From contig CAIOTP010000196.1 in assembly GCA_903861235.1 (NCBI GenBank), positions 1 to 12,150 on the forward strand: a DNA stretch of 12,150 bases, given 5' to 3'. Below the pieces are notes generated by a model, which was not told the DNA's origin, ran no database searches, and worked only from the letters and a program-made list of their open reading frames with translations. Source of the stretch: an uncultured bacterium. Lineage in GTDB: Bacteria > Planctomycetota > Phycisphaerae > Phycisphaerales > SM1A02. The position numbers and the translations under genes are program-made. Below, piece by piece: positions 1-7,360 of the stretch (position 1 is the stretch's first letter; each line of letters starts with the position of its first letter).

Positions 1-83
1 GGGGCCATCCAGGCGTAGTAGAAGCCGGCGGCGGCGAAGACGAGCAGCGTGGTCGCGAGCAGGATCTTGGCGGGCTTGTTCAT
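1..83 (-). CDS. Start of an unidentified small membrane or secreted protein (cut by window edge)
   Basis: Only the first 27 codons are present. They begin MNKPAKILLATTLLVF and continue with a hydrophobic stretch (about residues 7-25) that ends near YYAWMAP at the window edge. A lysine-containing start followed by one hydrophobic helix fits an N-terminal membrane anchor or an uncleaved signal peptide. The ATG lies 21 bp after the secDF stop and has a good Shine-Dalgarno sequence (AGGGAGA about 4 nt upstream), so it is very probably the next gene of the same operon. I do not recognise the family from so little sequence. The position after secDF hints at an envelope function, but no function is assigned. 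Confidence 0.7.
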   Translation of the reverse strand, partial: MNKPAKILLATTLLVFAAAGFYYAWMA

Positions 84-104
84 GATTCTCCCTAAAGGTG
101 TGTC

Positions 105-3100
105 TCAGGCGGGCAACGCGGCGGCGGTGCTGGCCCGCGGATTGTCGGAGGCGGTGGGATCGGCCCTTCGCGAATAGACCAGCGTGCCCGCGATGGCCAC
201 GCTGGAGAAGGTGCCCGCGATCAGGCCGATGAGGAACGTGAACGCGAACGGTCGGATGCCTTCGCCACCCAGGAAGTAGAGGATGGCGGCGGTGGCCATG
301 GAGCTGCCGCCGGTGAGCACCGTGCGGCTGAAGGTCTGGTTGATGCTGTCGTTCACGACGGCCCGAGTGACGTAGGGCGCCTTGCCGCGATTCTCGCGGA
401 TGCGGTCCATGATCACCACGGTGTCGTTGAGCGAATAGCCCACGATGGTCAGCAGGCCGGCCACCACGTTCAGGTCGATCCGGAAGTCGCTGACCAGCAG
501 GGACGCGCCCGTGCCGGTGCCCGCGATCGCCGGACTGAAGGCCATCAGGCCGATGCAGATCACCAGGTTGAACAGCAGCGCAACGACGGTGCTGGCCGAG
601 AACCGCAGCGAACCGAACCGGATCCAGATGTAGCCCAGCATGAGCAGCAGGCTGAGCACCACGGCCACCGTGGCGTTCGCCACCAGGCTGCGGGCCACGG
701 CCGGGCTGAAGCTGCTGACCTGGTCCAGGGTGGTGCCCTGCCCCAGCGCCGCGGAGACCAGTCGCCACTCCGGGGCCGCGAGATTCGATTCCCACACCGA
801 AAGGTCGACGCGGGTGGCGTTGACCGCCGGATCCGCCACCAGCACCACGAGCGAACGGTACGCGGTGCGACCGTCGGCGGTGGTCACCGGATCCACGCCG
901 ATCACCTCCGTGGCACGGCCGGCCTGCGAGGCGAAGTCCGGCTGGTTCCGAAGTCGGGCCAGCCGCTGGGCCATGTCCTGGGTCGTGATCGGCGGATCCA
1001 CCTTGTCGAGCAGGATGGCCACGCCACCGCGGAAGTTGCCCACCGCACGGCTCAGGTCGCTGCGACCCATGCTTCCGCCCACGGTGTCCTTCTCCAGCGC
1101 AAAGGTGTACGGCGCATGAGCCGCGTCGCCCTTGCCCGCGAAGCTGGACGGCAGCCGGGCGTCCATCTCGCCGGCGAACTCGCGCACGATGGCCTGGGTG
1201 ACCGTGTCGGTCACTCGGGAGTCCTCGGTGGCCCCCACCGGATTGGCCGTCTTGATCTGGAAGCTGGACGCGCCGAATTCCGGCGTGGCCTCGCCCACGG
1301 TGAGCACGGTCGCGGAACGCAGTTCCGCCAGGACCGGATCCGACGCGTTGGCCTGTCCCAGGGCCTGCACCCGACGCTCCACCGAGGGTCGATCCAGCAG
1401 CAGACGCCCCTTCCCGTCGGCCTGCTCGCCCGGCTTGGCAGGGCGCGTGGTCATGGTCATGGCCACGCCGCCACGGAATTCCGTGTCGAAGATCCCCCCG
1501 CCCCGCTGCGCCATGCCGAAGATGCAGACGGTCGCCGCCACGGCGGACCCCGCCAGCAGCACGGGCTTGAGCCTGATCCAGTCCACGCGGGGCAGCAGCG
1601 CGCGGGCCACGCCCGGAGCCAGGATGGGCAGCATGGGGAGCGATCGCCGGCCCAGCCATTCCGTCCAGAGTCCCAGCATGACGCGGGTGACCCACAGGCC
1701 GGAGATGAAGGTGGCGAAGACGCCGATGGCCATGGTCACGCCGAAGCCCTTGACTTCCGTGCCGGCGAAGAGCACCAGCACCAGGCAGACGATCAGGTTG
1801 GTGACGTTGCCGTCGAAGATCGCGCTGAACGCGCGGCCGAATCCGATTCGGATGGCGTTGCGGAGCGGCTCCCGGTTGAGCACGATCTCCTCGCGGATGC
1901 GCTCGTAGATGAGCACGTTGGCGTCCACCGCCATGGCGATGCTCAGCGCGATGCCCGCCAGTCCGGGCAAGGTGAAGGTGGCGTCCATGATCGCCATGAC
2001 TCCGAAGATCACGAGCGCATTGACCACCAGCGACAGGTCCGCCACCACGCCGGCGACCAGGTAGTAGGCCAGCATCATGATCGCGGTCACCGCGATGGAC
2101 AGCAGCACGGCCTGCAGACCGCGTGCGAGGTTGTCGGCGCCCATGGAGGGCCCGAGCACGCTCACGCTCACCGGCTCGGGGCTCAGCTGACCTTCGAGCG
2201 CGCCCGCCGAGAGGACTCGGATCAGGTAGCGGAGCTCCTCGTCACCGAAGCTTCCGGTGATCTGCCCGCTGGCGCCGATGCGGCTCTGCAGGTTGGGGGC
2301 GGTGTAGACCTGGCCATCGAGCACGATGGCCATGGGACGGCCCACATGCGGGCCCGTCAGGCGACTCATCTCCTGGCCACCCGCCTGGTCGAGACGGAAC
2401 GCCACGCTGGCGCGCCCCAGTTCGTCCACGCTCCGGTAGGCACGCTCGATGGCCCAGGACCGGCCGCCGGAATGCGCCAAGCTTCGCTCGGGCGTGGTGT
2501 ACAGCAGCAGGTACGGACGACCGTCGGCCAGTCCACCCACCATGTCCCGCGGGGCGAAGAACGCCGCGGGATCCTGCTCGAGCAGTGCCCGCTCCGCAGG
2601 CGTGTCCGCCCACTGCTTCGCGTCCTGGATCGGGAACCATGCGGCCACGGGGCTCTGGCCTGGAACCGGACCGCGTCGACGCAGCTCCTCACGCATCTCG
2701 CCCGGGCTCACACCTTCGGGGGCCCGCTCGCTCACCGCGATGCGGAACTCGAGCACGCCGGCGCCACGGAAGAGCCGCTTGAGATCCTCGGGATCGTCCA
2801 GGCTGGTGCGAACCTTCTCGTACTCGCCCCACGCCTGCACCGCGGCGTCGATCTCGGGCGCAGCTTCGGGGTGTTCGGCCCGAAGCGTCTCGAGCGCCTT
2901 GCTTCGCAGGCTCGGTCCCGTCTCCACCGCACCGGTGGCCGTGGTGACGGGCTTGCCGGTCTTCGGGTCGCGCACGATCTGCGGCGCCTCGCTGAGGGAC
3001 AGGATGCCGGTCACGCGGCTCTCGGACACACCCCGTCCCTCCAGTCCCTCGCGTGTCTTCTCCAGGTCCATCTCCGCTCGAGCCAGCGCGTCCTCCAGGG

Positions 3101-3623
3101 GGTCCAGCGGCTGCCCTGCCGCTCGACCGGCGTCCAGAGCCCTCCGGGCCTCGACCGCCGCGTTCCAAGCCGACTGCAGCGAAGCCATGCGACCCTTGAA
3201 CCGTTCGTCGCTGCCTCCGAAACGCTCCTGCGCCTTCCCGGCCTGCAGGGACTGCTCCAGCTCGGTGGCGTCGATCCGAGTGCGAGCGACCAGGGTCGCC
3301 AAGGCCTGCCGGAACGAAGCCTGCAGGGCCTGGACCTCCGGACTGGGCAGCGGCATGACCACCTCGATGCGGTCACGCCCCTGTGGAGCGAAGCTGATGT
3401 CCAGCACGCCGGTGGGATTCACGCGCTGCTTCAGCACCTCGATCACCTGCTTGAGGGTCTGCTCGCTGTTGGCGTCGGGTGGAAGCTTGACCGAGTAGAT
3501 CAGGCTCACGCCGCCGCGCAGGTCCTTGCCCAGGCGGAGCGTGTCCTTGGGGGGCCACACCGTCCAGAAGAGGAGACCAGTCAGGGCAAGGACGAAGGTG
3601 ACGTGCAGGCCGATGCGCTTCAT
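105..3623 (-). CDS. secDF: Fused protein translocase subunit SecDF
   Basis: Inner-membrane Sec accessory subunit that uses the proton gradient to help pull secreted proteins through SecYEG. At 1172 aa it joins SecD (about 1-655) and SecF (about 670-1155). The SecD half has TM1 at 5-22, the GKDLRGGVSL motif at 32-41, a large periplasmic part to about 500 with a charged, probably helical section near 105-285, then TM2-6 at about 501-650. The SecF half has TM7 at about 685-703, FDTEFRGGVAM at 712-722, a periplasmic region to about 975, then five TMs. Residues matching the proton-path residues of Thermus SecDF are present: D567 in AMAVDANVLIYER, D1067 in GYSLNDTVV and R1100 in FSRTVLT. The SecF periplasmic part (about 270 residues) is more than twice the usual E. 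coli length and seems to hold a duplication. Start: the ATG directly precedes the TM1 sequence; the ribosome site is weak. It lies 31 bp after yajC. Confidence 0.97.
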   Translation of the reverse strand: MKRIGLHVTFVLALTGLLFWTVWPPKDTLRLGKDLRGGVSLIYSVKLPPDANSEQTLKQVIEVLKQRVNPTGVLDISFAPQGRDRIEVVMPLPSPEVQALQASFRQALATLVARTRIDATELEQSLQAGKAQERFGGSDERFKGRMASLQSAWNAAVEARRALDAGRAAGQPLDPLEDALARAEMDLEKTREGLEGRGVSESRVTGILSLSEAPQIVRDPKTGKPVTTATGAVETGPSLRSKALETLRAEHPEAAPEIDAAVQAWGEYEKVRTSLDDPEDLKRLFRGAGVLEFRIAVSERAPEGVSPGEMREELRRRGPVPGQSPVAAWFPIQDAKQWADTPAERALLEQDPAAFFAPRDMVGGLADGRPYLLLYTTPERSLAHSGGRSWAIERAYRSVDELGRASVAFRLDQAGGQEMSRLTGPHVGRPMAIVLDGQVYTAPNLQSRIGASGQITGSFGDEELRYLIRVLSAGALEGQLSPEPVSVSVLGPSMGADNLARGLQAVLLSIAVTAIMMLAYYLVAGVVADLSLVVNALVIFGVMAIMDATFTLPGLAGIALSIAMAVDANVLIYERIREEIVLNREPLRNAIRIGFGRAFSAIFDGNVTNLIVCLVLVLFAGTEVKGFGVTMAIGVFATFISGLWVTRVMLGLWTEWLGRRSLPMLPILAPGVARALLPRVDWIRLKPVLLAGSAVAATVCIFGMAQRGGGIFDTEFRGGVAMTMTTRPAKPGEQADGKGRLLLDRPSVERRVQALGQANASDPVLAELRSATVLTVGEATPEFGASSFQIKTANPVGATEDSRVTDTVTQAIVREFAGEMDARLPSSFAGKGDAAHAPYTFALEKDTVGGSMGRSDLSRAVGNFRGGVAILLDKVDPPITTQDMAQRLARLRNQPDFASQAGRATEVIGVDPVTTADGRTAYRSLVVLVADPAVNATRVDLSVWESNLAAPEWRLVSAALGQGTTLDQVSSFSPAVARSLVANATVAVVLSLLLMLGYIWIRFGSLRFSASTVVALLFNLVICIGLMAFSPAIAGTGTGASLLVSDFRIDLNVVAGLLTIVGYSLNDTVVIMDRIRENRGKAPYVTRAVVNDSINQTFSRTVLTGGSSMATAAILYFLGGEGIRPFAFTFLIGLIAGTFSSVAIAGTLVYSRRADPTASDNPRASTAAALPA

Positions 3624-3654
3624 GGGTTCTTTCGTGTCGGGTCTCGTGCGTGGC

Positions 3655-4065
3655 TCAGGCGGTGGTCGACTCGGAGGCAGCCTCGGCGGGCGCGCTCTTC
3701 AGCACGGCCGCGATGGCGTCGCGGGTGAAGCTGATCCGCACGTCACGACCCTCCTCCACCTTCAGCACCACCAGGTCGGGCTTGACCTCGGCCACCCAGC
3801 CGATGATGCCGCCGGTGGTCACCACGCGGTCGTGCTTCTTCAGTTCCGACAGCAGCTTCTCCTTCTGCTTGCGCTGCTTGCGGCTGGCCATGGCGCTGAA
3901 GAGGAACATGGCGAGGATCAGGGGAATGAAGATCCAGAACATGTCCGCGCCCGGGGCCGGCCCCGAAGGTGCGGCGCCCGTGGCGGGAGCGGCGGTGGTG
4001 GTGGCCGCGGCGGGCGACGGCGCCTGTCCGGCGAGCGAGGGTCCGTTCTGCATGGCGAGGTTCAT
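3655..4065 (-). CDS. yajC: Sec translocon accessory protein YajC
   Basis: Small membrane protein of the SecDF-YajC subcomplex, 136 aa. Residues 1-40 are a low-complexity Ala/Pro/Thr/Gly segment, longer than the N-terminus of typical YajC (about 110 aa). One TM helix follows at about 43-60 (FWIFIPLILAMFLFSAMA), then a basic SRKQRKQKEKLLSELKK stretch and the family's hallmark VVTTGGIIGWV at 81-91, ending in a charged/alanine tail. The ATG overlaps the tgt stop codon as ATGA (4062-4065). A Shine-Dalgarno GGAGA sits 6 nt upstream inside tgt (4072-4076), so translation is probably coupled to tgt. The order tgt-yajC-secDF matches the classical operon. An internal ATG at codon 5 (MQNG) is a less likely start because it lacks the overlap. 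Confidence 0.95.
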   Translation of the reverse strand: MNLAMQNGPSLAGQAPSPAAATTTAAPATGAAPSGPAPGADMFWIFIPLILAMFLFSAMASRKQRKQKEKLLSELKKHDRVVTTGGIIGWVAEVKPDLVVLKVEEGRDVRISFTRDAIAAVLKSAPAEAASESTTA

Positions 4066-5210
4066 TCGGGGTCTCCAGGGTGCTCTTGGGAGGGTGCCGA
4101 CAGGCATGGCCACCGCTCCCGGAGCGAAGGCCACCCATTGCACCCGATTGCGGTCCGGATGTCCAGCATGAGCCTTTGCCAGAGCCGGACGTTGTGCAGG
4201 CTGACCAGCGTGGGACCCAGCATTTCCCCGGCCTGGAACAGGTGCCGGAGATAGGCCCGACTGAAGCCCCCGGCACAGGCGCCGCAGTCGCAGTCGGGCT
4301 CGATGGGGCCCGGGTCGTCGGCGAAGCGGGCGTTCCGGAGTCGAAGGGTGCCCTCGCGGGTGAAGGCGAGCGCGTTGCGGCCGTTTCGGGTCGGGAGGAC
4401 GCAGTCGAACATGTCCACTCCCGCCTCCACCGCCATCACGATGTCGCGCGGGTAGCCCACGCCCATCAGGTAGCGAGGCCGGTCCTCGGGCAGGAGCGGT
4501 GCGGTGAAACGCACCGTCTCCGCGATCCGAGCGGGATCCTCTCCCACGGCCACCCCGCCGATCGCGTAGCCCGGCAGATCGATGGCGCAGGTCGCCTCCA
4601 CGCTGGCCTTGCGGAGATCCAGATGCGTGCCGCCCTGCACGATGCCGAACAGGGCCTGCACGTCGGGGCGAGCATGGGCCTCCCGACAGCGCCGCAGCCA
4701 ACGCACGCTGCGCGCCATGGCTTCCTCCACCCTGGCACGGGTCACCTCGGCGTTGGCCGGCGGACAGTCGTCGAAGGCCATGATGATGTCGGCACCGATC
4801 AGGTTCTGTGCGCGGATGCTCACCTCGGGCGTCATGCGGACCTTGGATCCGTCCACGAAGCTGCTGAAGGTGACGCCGTCGTCGTCGAGCGTGCGAAGGT
4901 CCGCGAGCGAGAAGGCCTGGAATCCTCCCGAGTCGGTCAGGATGGGACCCGACCAGCGCATGAACGCGTGGCTGGAGCCGAACGCGGCGATGCGTTCCGC
5001 TCCCGGCCGCAGCATGCAGTGCAGCGTGTTGTTCAGGATCACCTGGCTGCCGGTCGAGCGGACCTGGTCAGGGGTCAGCCCCTTCATCGCCGCCGCGGTG
5101 GCGACCGGCATGAAGGCGGGCGTGTCGAACGAGCCGTGCGGCGTGTGCACACGACCCAGCCGACCGGCGTGCCGGGAGGACCGGGCCAGGATCTCCATGC
5201 GGATGGTCAT
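4062..5210 (-). CDS. tgt: tRNA-guanine(34) transglycosylase
   Basis: Cytoplasmic enzyme that swaps guanine 34 of tRNAs with GUN anticodons for preQ1 in queuosine synthesis. It is 382 aa, the usual family size. Visible hallmarks: DSGGFQ at 93-98 (D93 is the general acid/base), AFDDCP around 145-150, the substrate loop GYAIGGVAVGE at 214-224, and DMFDCVLPTRNGRNA at 266-280 with nucleophile D269. The zinc site is C307, C309, C312 and H339. The bacterial FDEC motif reads FDDC here; the Cys typical of bacterial preQ1-specific enzymes is kept. The open frame continues upstream, but the ATG at 5210 is chosen because it overlaps the rhomboid stop as ATGA and gives full family length; the ATG at codon 5 is the alternative. 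No other queuosine genes are in the window, so the preQ1 source is elsewhere or is salvage. Confidence 0.97.
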   Translation of the reverse strand: MTIRMEILARSSRHAGRLGRVHTPHGSFDTPAFMPVATAAAMKGLTPDQVRSTGSQVILNNTLHCMLRPGAERIAAFGSSHAFMRWSGPILTDSGGFQAFSLADLRTLDDDGVTFSSFVDGSKVRMTPEVSIRAQNLIGADIIMAFDDCPPANAEVTRARVEEAMARSVRWLRRCREAHARPDVQALFGIVQGGTHLDLRKASVEATCAIDLPGYAIGGVAVGEDPARIAETVRFTAPLLPEDRPRYLMGVGYPRDIVMAVEAGVDMFDCVLPTRNGRNALAFTREGTLRLRNARFADDPGPIEPDCDCGACAGGFSRAYLRHLFQAGEMLGPTLVSLHNVRLWQRLMLDIRTAIGCNGWPSLRERWPCLSAPSQEHPGDPE

Positions 5211-6337
5211 GCCTGCCGCCGGCTCGCCTCGCGCAGGGTCCGCCGTTCCGCCTCGTTCAGCGACTGCAGGCCCTGCCGGCGGATCTTGTCCAGGATGCGG
5301 TCGATCTCCGCCGTCTCCACCACGCCGCGGGCCCGATTCAGTCGCACGCGTCGAGTCCGGCTGGTCGGATCCACCGTGCCCATCCAGTCGAAGAGGCGGT
5401 GCAGCAGGTGCGGACGCCGGATCAGCCAGAACCCCGCGATGGCGCCGCCCAGGTGCGCCGCTTCGCCTCCCGCGTTGCCACCGCCCAGGAACAGCGTGAG
5501 CATGGCCACGGCGACCAGCGTGTAGGCCAGCGTTCGAAGCCGCATGGGCAGGACGAAGTAGAGGAGCACTTCGGCATGAGGGGCCAGATAGGCCGCGGCC
5601 ATGACCACGCCGAAGACGCCGGCGCTGGCGCCGATCAAGGGTGTGGTGGGATCGTTGAGGAGCAGGAACGGGACATGTGCACCGGGCCGCCATGCGCCGA
5701 ACTGCGTGCCCAGGAGGTTCAGCAGCAGATACATGCCGGCACCGCAGATGCCGCAGAGCAGGTAGAACGCCGCGTACCGCTTGCCGCCCAGGTACCGCTC
5801 CACCACCGGCCCGAAGAAGAACAGGCCCAGCATGTTGAAGATCAGGTGCGAAAGGTCCGCGTGCAGGAACTGGAAGCCGATGAACCGCCACAGCTGCGGC
5901 CAGCCCGCCGGAAGGCCCATGCCGTCCTGCCCGAGCAGCGCGGACGAGGTGCTGAAATAGAGCAGCGCGCGCAGCGGCGTGGTGGGCATGGAGAAACGGA
6001 ATCCGACGAACTTGTTGCCGTCGCTCAGCAACTGCACCTGCACCCGGCTCTCCGCCACGCCGATGGCGGCGGCGACCCGGAGCACGTCCGGCGCCTTCTG
6101 GGCGGCCTGAGCGAGCGGAATGGGCACGCTGACCGGGCTCGCTCGGGCGGCGTCACCCTTGAGCGGCGCGCCCTGCAGGTCGGTGCGGGCCAGCGTGAGG
6201 CTGGCCGGCATGGATCGCCCGAGGAATCCGTCGATCACGAACACGGCCACGCAGAGCGCAATGATCACGCCATTGACGGTCCACGACGACGGCCGGGAGC
6301 GGCGAGCACGGTTCCAGTCGCGATCGGCGTAGGCCAT
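5207..6337 (-). CDS. Rhomboid family intramembrane serine protease with C-terminal tail motif
   Basis: Predicted polytopic membrane protease, 376 aa, that cleaves substrates within or next to transmembrane helices. TM1 is at about 21-39. A soluble stretch of about 80 residues (40-122) precedes the rhomboid core, which carries FLHADLSHLIFNML with H159, H164 and N168 (matching H145, H150 and N154 of GlpG), the serine motif GASAG with S238, and AAHLGGAIAGF with the dyad histidine H295. All catalytic residues are intact. The C-terminus (about 342-375) has an AEIDRILDKI...SL...ERR...ASRR motif that is nearly repeated at the end of the neighbouring upstream gene. I recall similar tails on Bacteroidetes and planctomycete rhomboids (possibly catalogued as DUF6576; not verified). 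Its stop overlaps the tgt start as ATGA. The start ATG has a GGGGA directly against it, an unusually short spacing, so initiation may depend on upstream translation. Substrate unknown. Confidence 0.93.
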   Translation of the reverse strand: MAYADRDWNRARRSRPSSWTVNGVIIALCVAVFVIDGFLGRSMPASLTLARTDLQGAPLKGDAARASPVSVPIPLAQAAQKAPDVLRVAAAIGVAESRVQVQLLSDGNKFVGFRFSMPTTPLRALLYFSTSSALLGQDGMGLPAGWPQLWRFIGFQFLHADLSHLIFNMLGLFFFGPVVERYLGGKRYAAFYLLCGICGAGMYLLLNLLGTQFGAWRPGAHVPFLLLNDPTTPLIGASAGVFGVVMAAAYLAPHAEVLLYFVLPMRLRTLAYTLVAVAMLTLFLGGGNAGGEAAHLGGAIAGFWLIRRPHLLHRLFDWMGTVDPTSRTRRVRLNRARGVVETAEIDRILDKIRRQGLQSLNEAERRTLREASRRQA

Positions 6338-6346
6338 TCCCCGAGC

Positions 6347-7360
6347 CTAGCGGCTTCCCCCGTCGCCGCCCTGACGTCTTCGCGTGGCGGCCTTCAGGAG
6401 CCGGCGCTCGCGCCATCCCAGGCTCTCGATGCCGCTCGCCTTGATCTTGGCGAGGATCCGATCCAGCTCCGCCTGATCCAAGGTGTCCTTGTCCGGGCGG
6501 AGATCGGTCCGCGGCTCCGGAGGTTGGATCGGGCCGGCGAAGGCATCGCTGGCCTCCACCCGATCGATCGTCTCGCGAGAGGAGATCCAGAGCACCAAGG
6601 CCAGCACGGTGAGGGTCCAGAGACCGGCGGCCAGACCGAGCACCAGCATGGCGACCGCGGAACCGATGCCCGCCCGGGCGGTGACCCGCACCGCCTCGGA
6701 CCAGCCAAGCCGCGGCTCCAGCCAGGTCATCAGGAAGCGGCCTCCCGTCAGAGGCAACGCCGGCGGGAGCTGCAGCAGGAGCGAAACCAGATTCCACCAC
6801 TGCAGCAGCCAGAGCACTTCCCAGCCCACCCCGATGCCCTGCAACGAGAGCTCCCGGAATCCGTCGAGCGACCAGGGGACCGGCACGCCGCCGTCGATCC
6901 ATCGACCGGTCTCCCATCGAAGCGGAACGGCCATGAGCGCTCCGCAGACCAGCTGCGCGAGCCAGGGCCAGGCCACCGCCAGCTCACGCTGCCGTGGCGT
7001 GCCCTCGGCCTCGGCGTTGCACAGGCCGCCCAGAGGCCAAAGAAGCCACTCGGCCAGCTCGCCGCCGAGGCGACGGTGGGCCGCCGTGCGGATCCCCTCG
7101 TGGAGCGTCGCCACCACCAGCATGCAGCCGACGAGCATGAGCGTGGGCGGCAGCCCGAGCGTTCGGGGCATGCCCGGAAGGGTCGAGCGAAGAAGCTCGA
7201 CCGCGACCAGCAGCAGGAAGATGGCGTGCACACGGACCGCGATGCCGCGGAACTGGAACAACGGCAGCGACCAGGTCATGGGATGCCGGGCCAACGGCCG
7301 CTGGCTGCGAAAATCCCCCACGAAGCCGCCACCCTGATCGAAGGGAGAGCCTTGGTTCAT
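6347..7360 (-). CDS. Site-2 protease (M50)-like membrane protein with degenerate active site
   Basis: A 337-aa multi-pass membrane protein resembling bacterial M50 metalloproteases. HEGIRTAAHRRLGGE at 87-101 followed by WLLWPLGGL at 105-113 matches the family pattern HExGHxxxARxxGGE...LWPLGGL, and WWNLVSLLLQL...PLTGGR at 188-208 matches NLxxxxFNxxPxxPLDGGR. The second zinc histidine is Arg (R91), the motif Gly is Ile (I90), and the zinc aspartate is Thr (T205). As read, it should not bind catalytic zinc and is probably a pseudoprotease. The frame is intact with normal codon use, so it does not look like a decaying gene. The tail (about 295-329) matches the rhomboid tail. The ATG at 7360 is preferred over an in-frame GTG at 7375 because it overlaps the Nudix stop as ATGA and has GGAAGG 7 nt upstream. 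The gap to the rhomboid gene is 9 bp. Role unknown. Confidence 0.85.
   Translation of the reverse strand: MNQGSPFDQGGGFVGDFRSQRPLARHPMTWSLPLFQFRGIAVRVHAIFLLLVAVELLRSTLPGMPRTLGLPPTLMLVGCMLVVATLHEGIRTAAHRRLGGELAEWLLWPLGGLCNAEAEGTPRQRELAVAWPWLAQLVCGALMAVPLRWETGRWIDGGVPVPWSLDGFRELSLQGIGVGWEVLWLLQWWNLVSLLLQLPPALPLTGGRFLMTWLEPRLGWSEAVRVTARAGIGSAVAMLVLGLAAGLWTLTVLALVLWISSRETIDRVEASDAFAGPIQPPEPRTDLRPDKDTLDQAELDRILAKIKASGIESLGWRERRLLKAATRRRQGGDGGSR

Noticed and set aside
1116..3728. An 870-codon open frame on the plus strand opposite secDF
   Set aside because: It is rich in His, Gly, Arg and Gln with no domain, and it lies opposite an unmistakable secDF. Long antisense frames are expected in high-GC DNA because stop codons are rare.
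3969..5525. A 518-codon plus-strand open frame opposite tgt
   Set aside because: The translation has no recognisable motif and a skewed composition; tgt on the other strand has all catalytic and zinc residues.
5211..5891. An N-terminal extension of Tgt to about 609 aa
   Set aside because: The extra sequence lies out of frame inside the rhomboid gene. Tgt family length and the ATGA overlap place the start at 5210.
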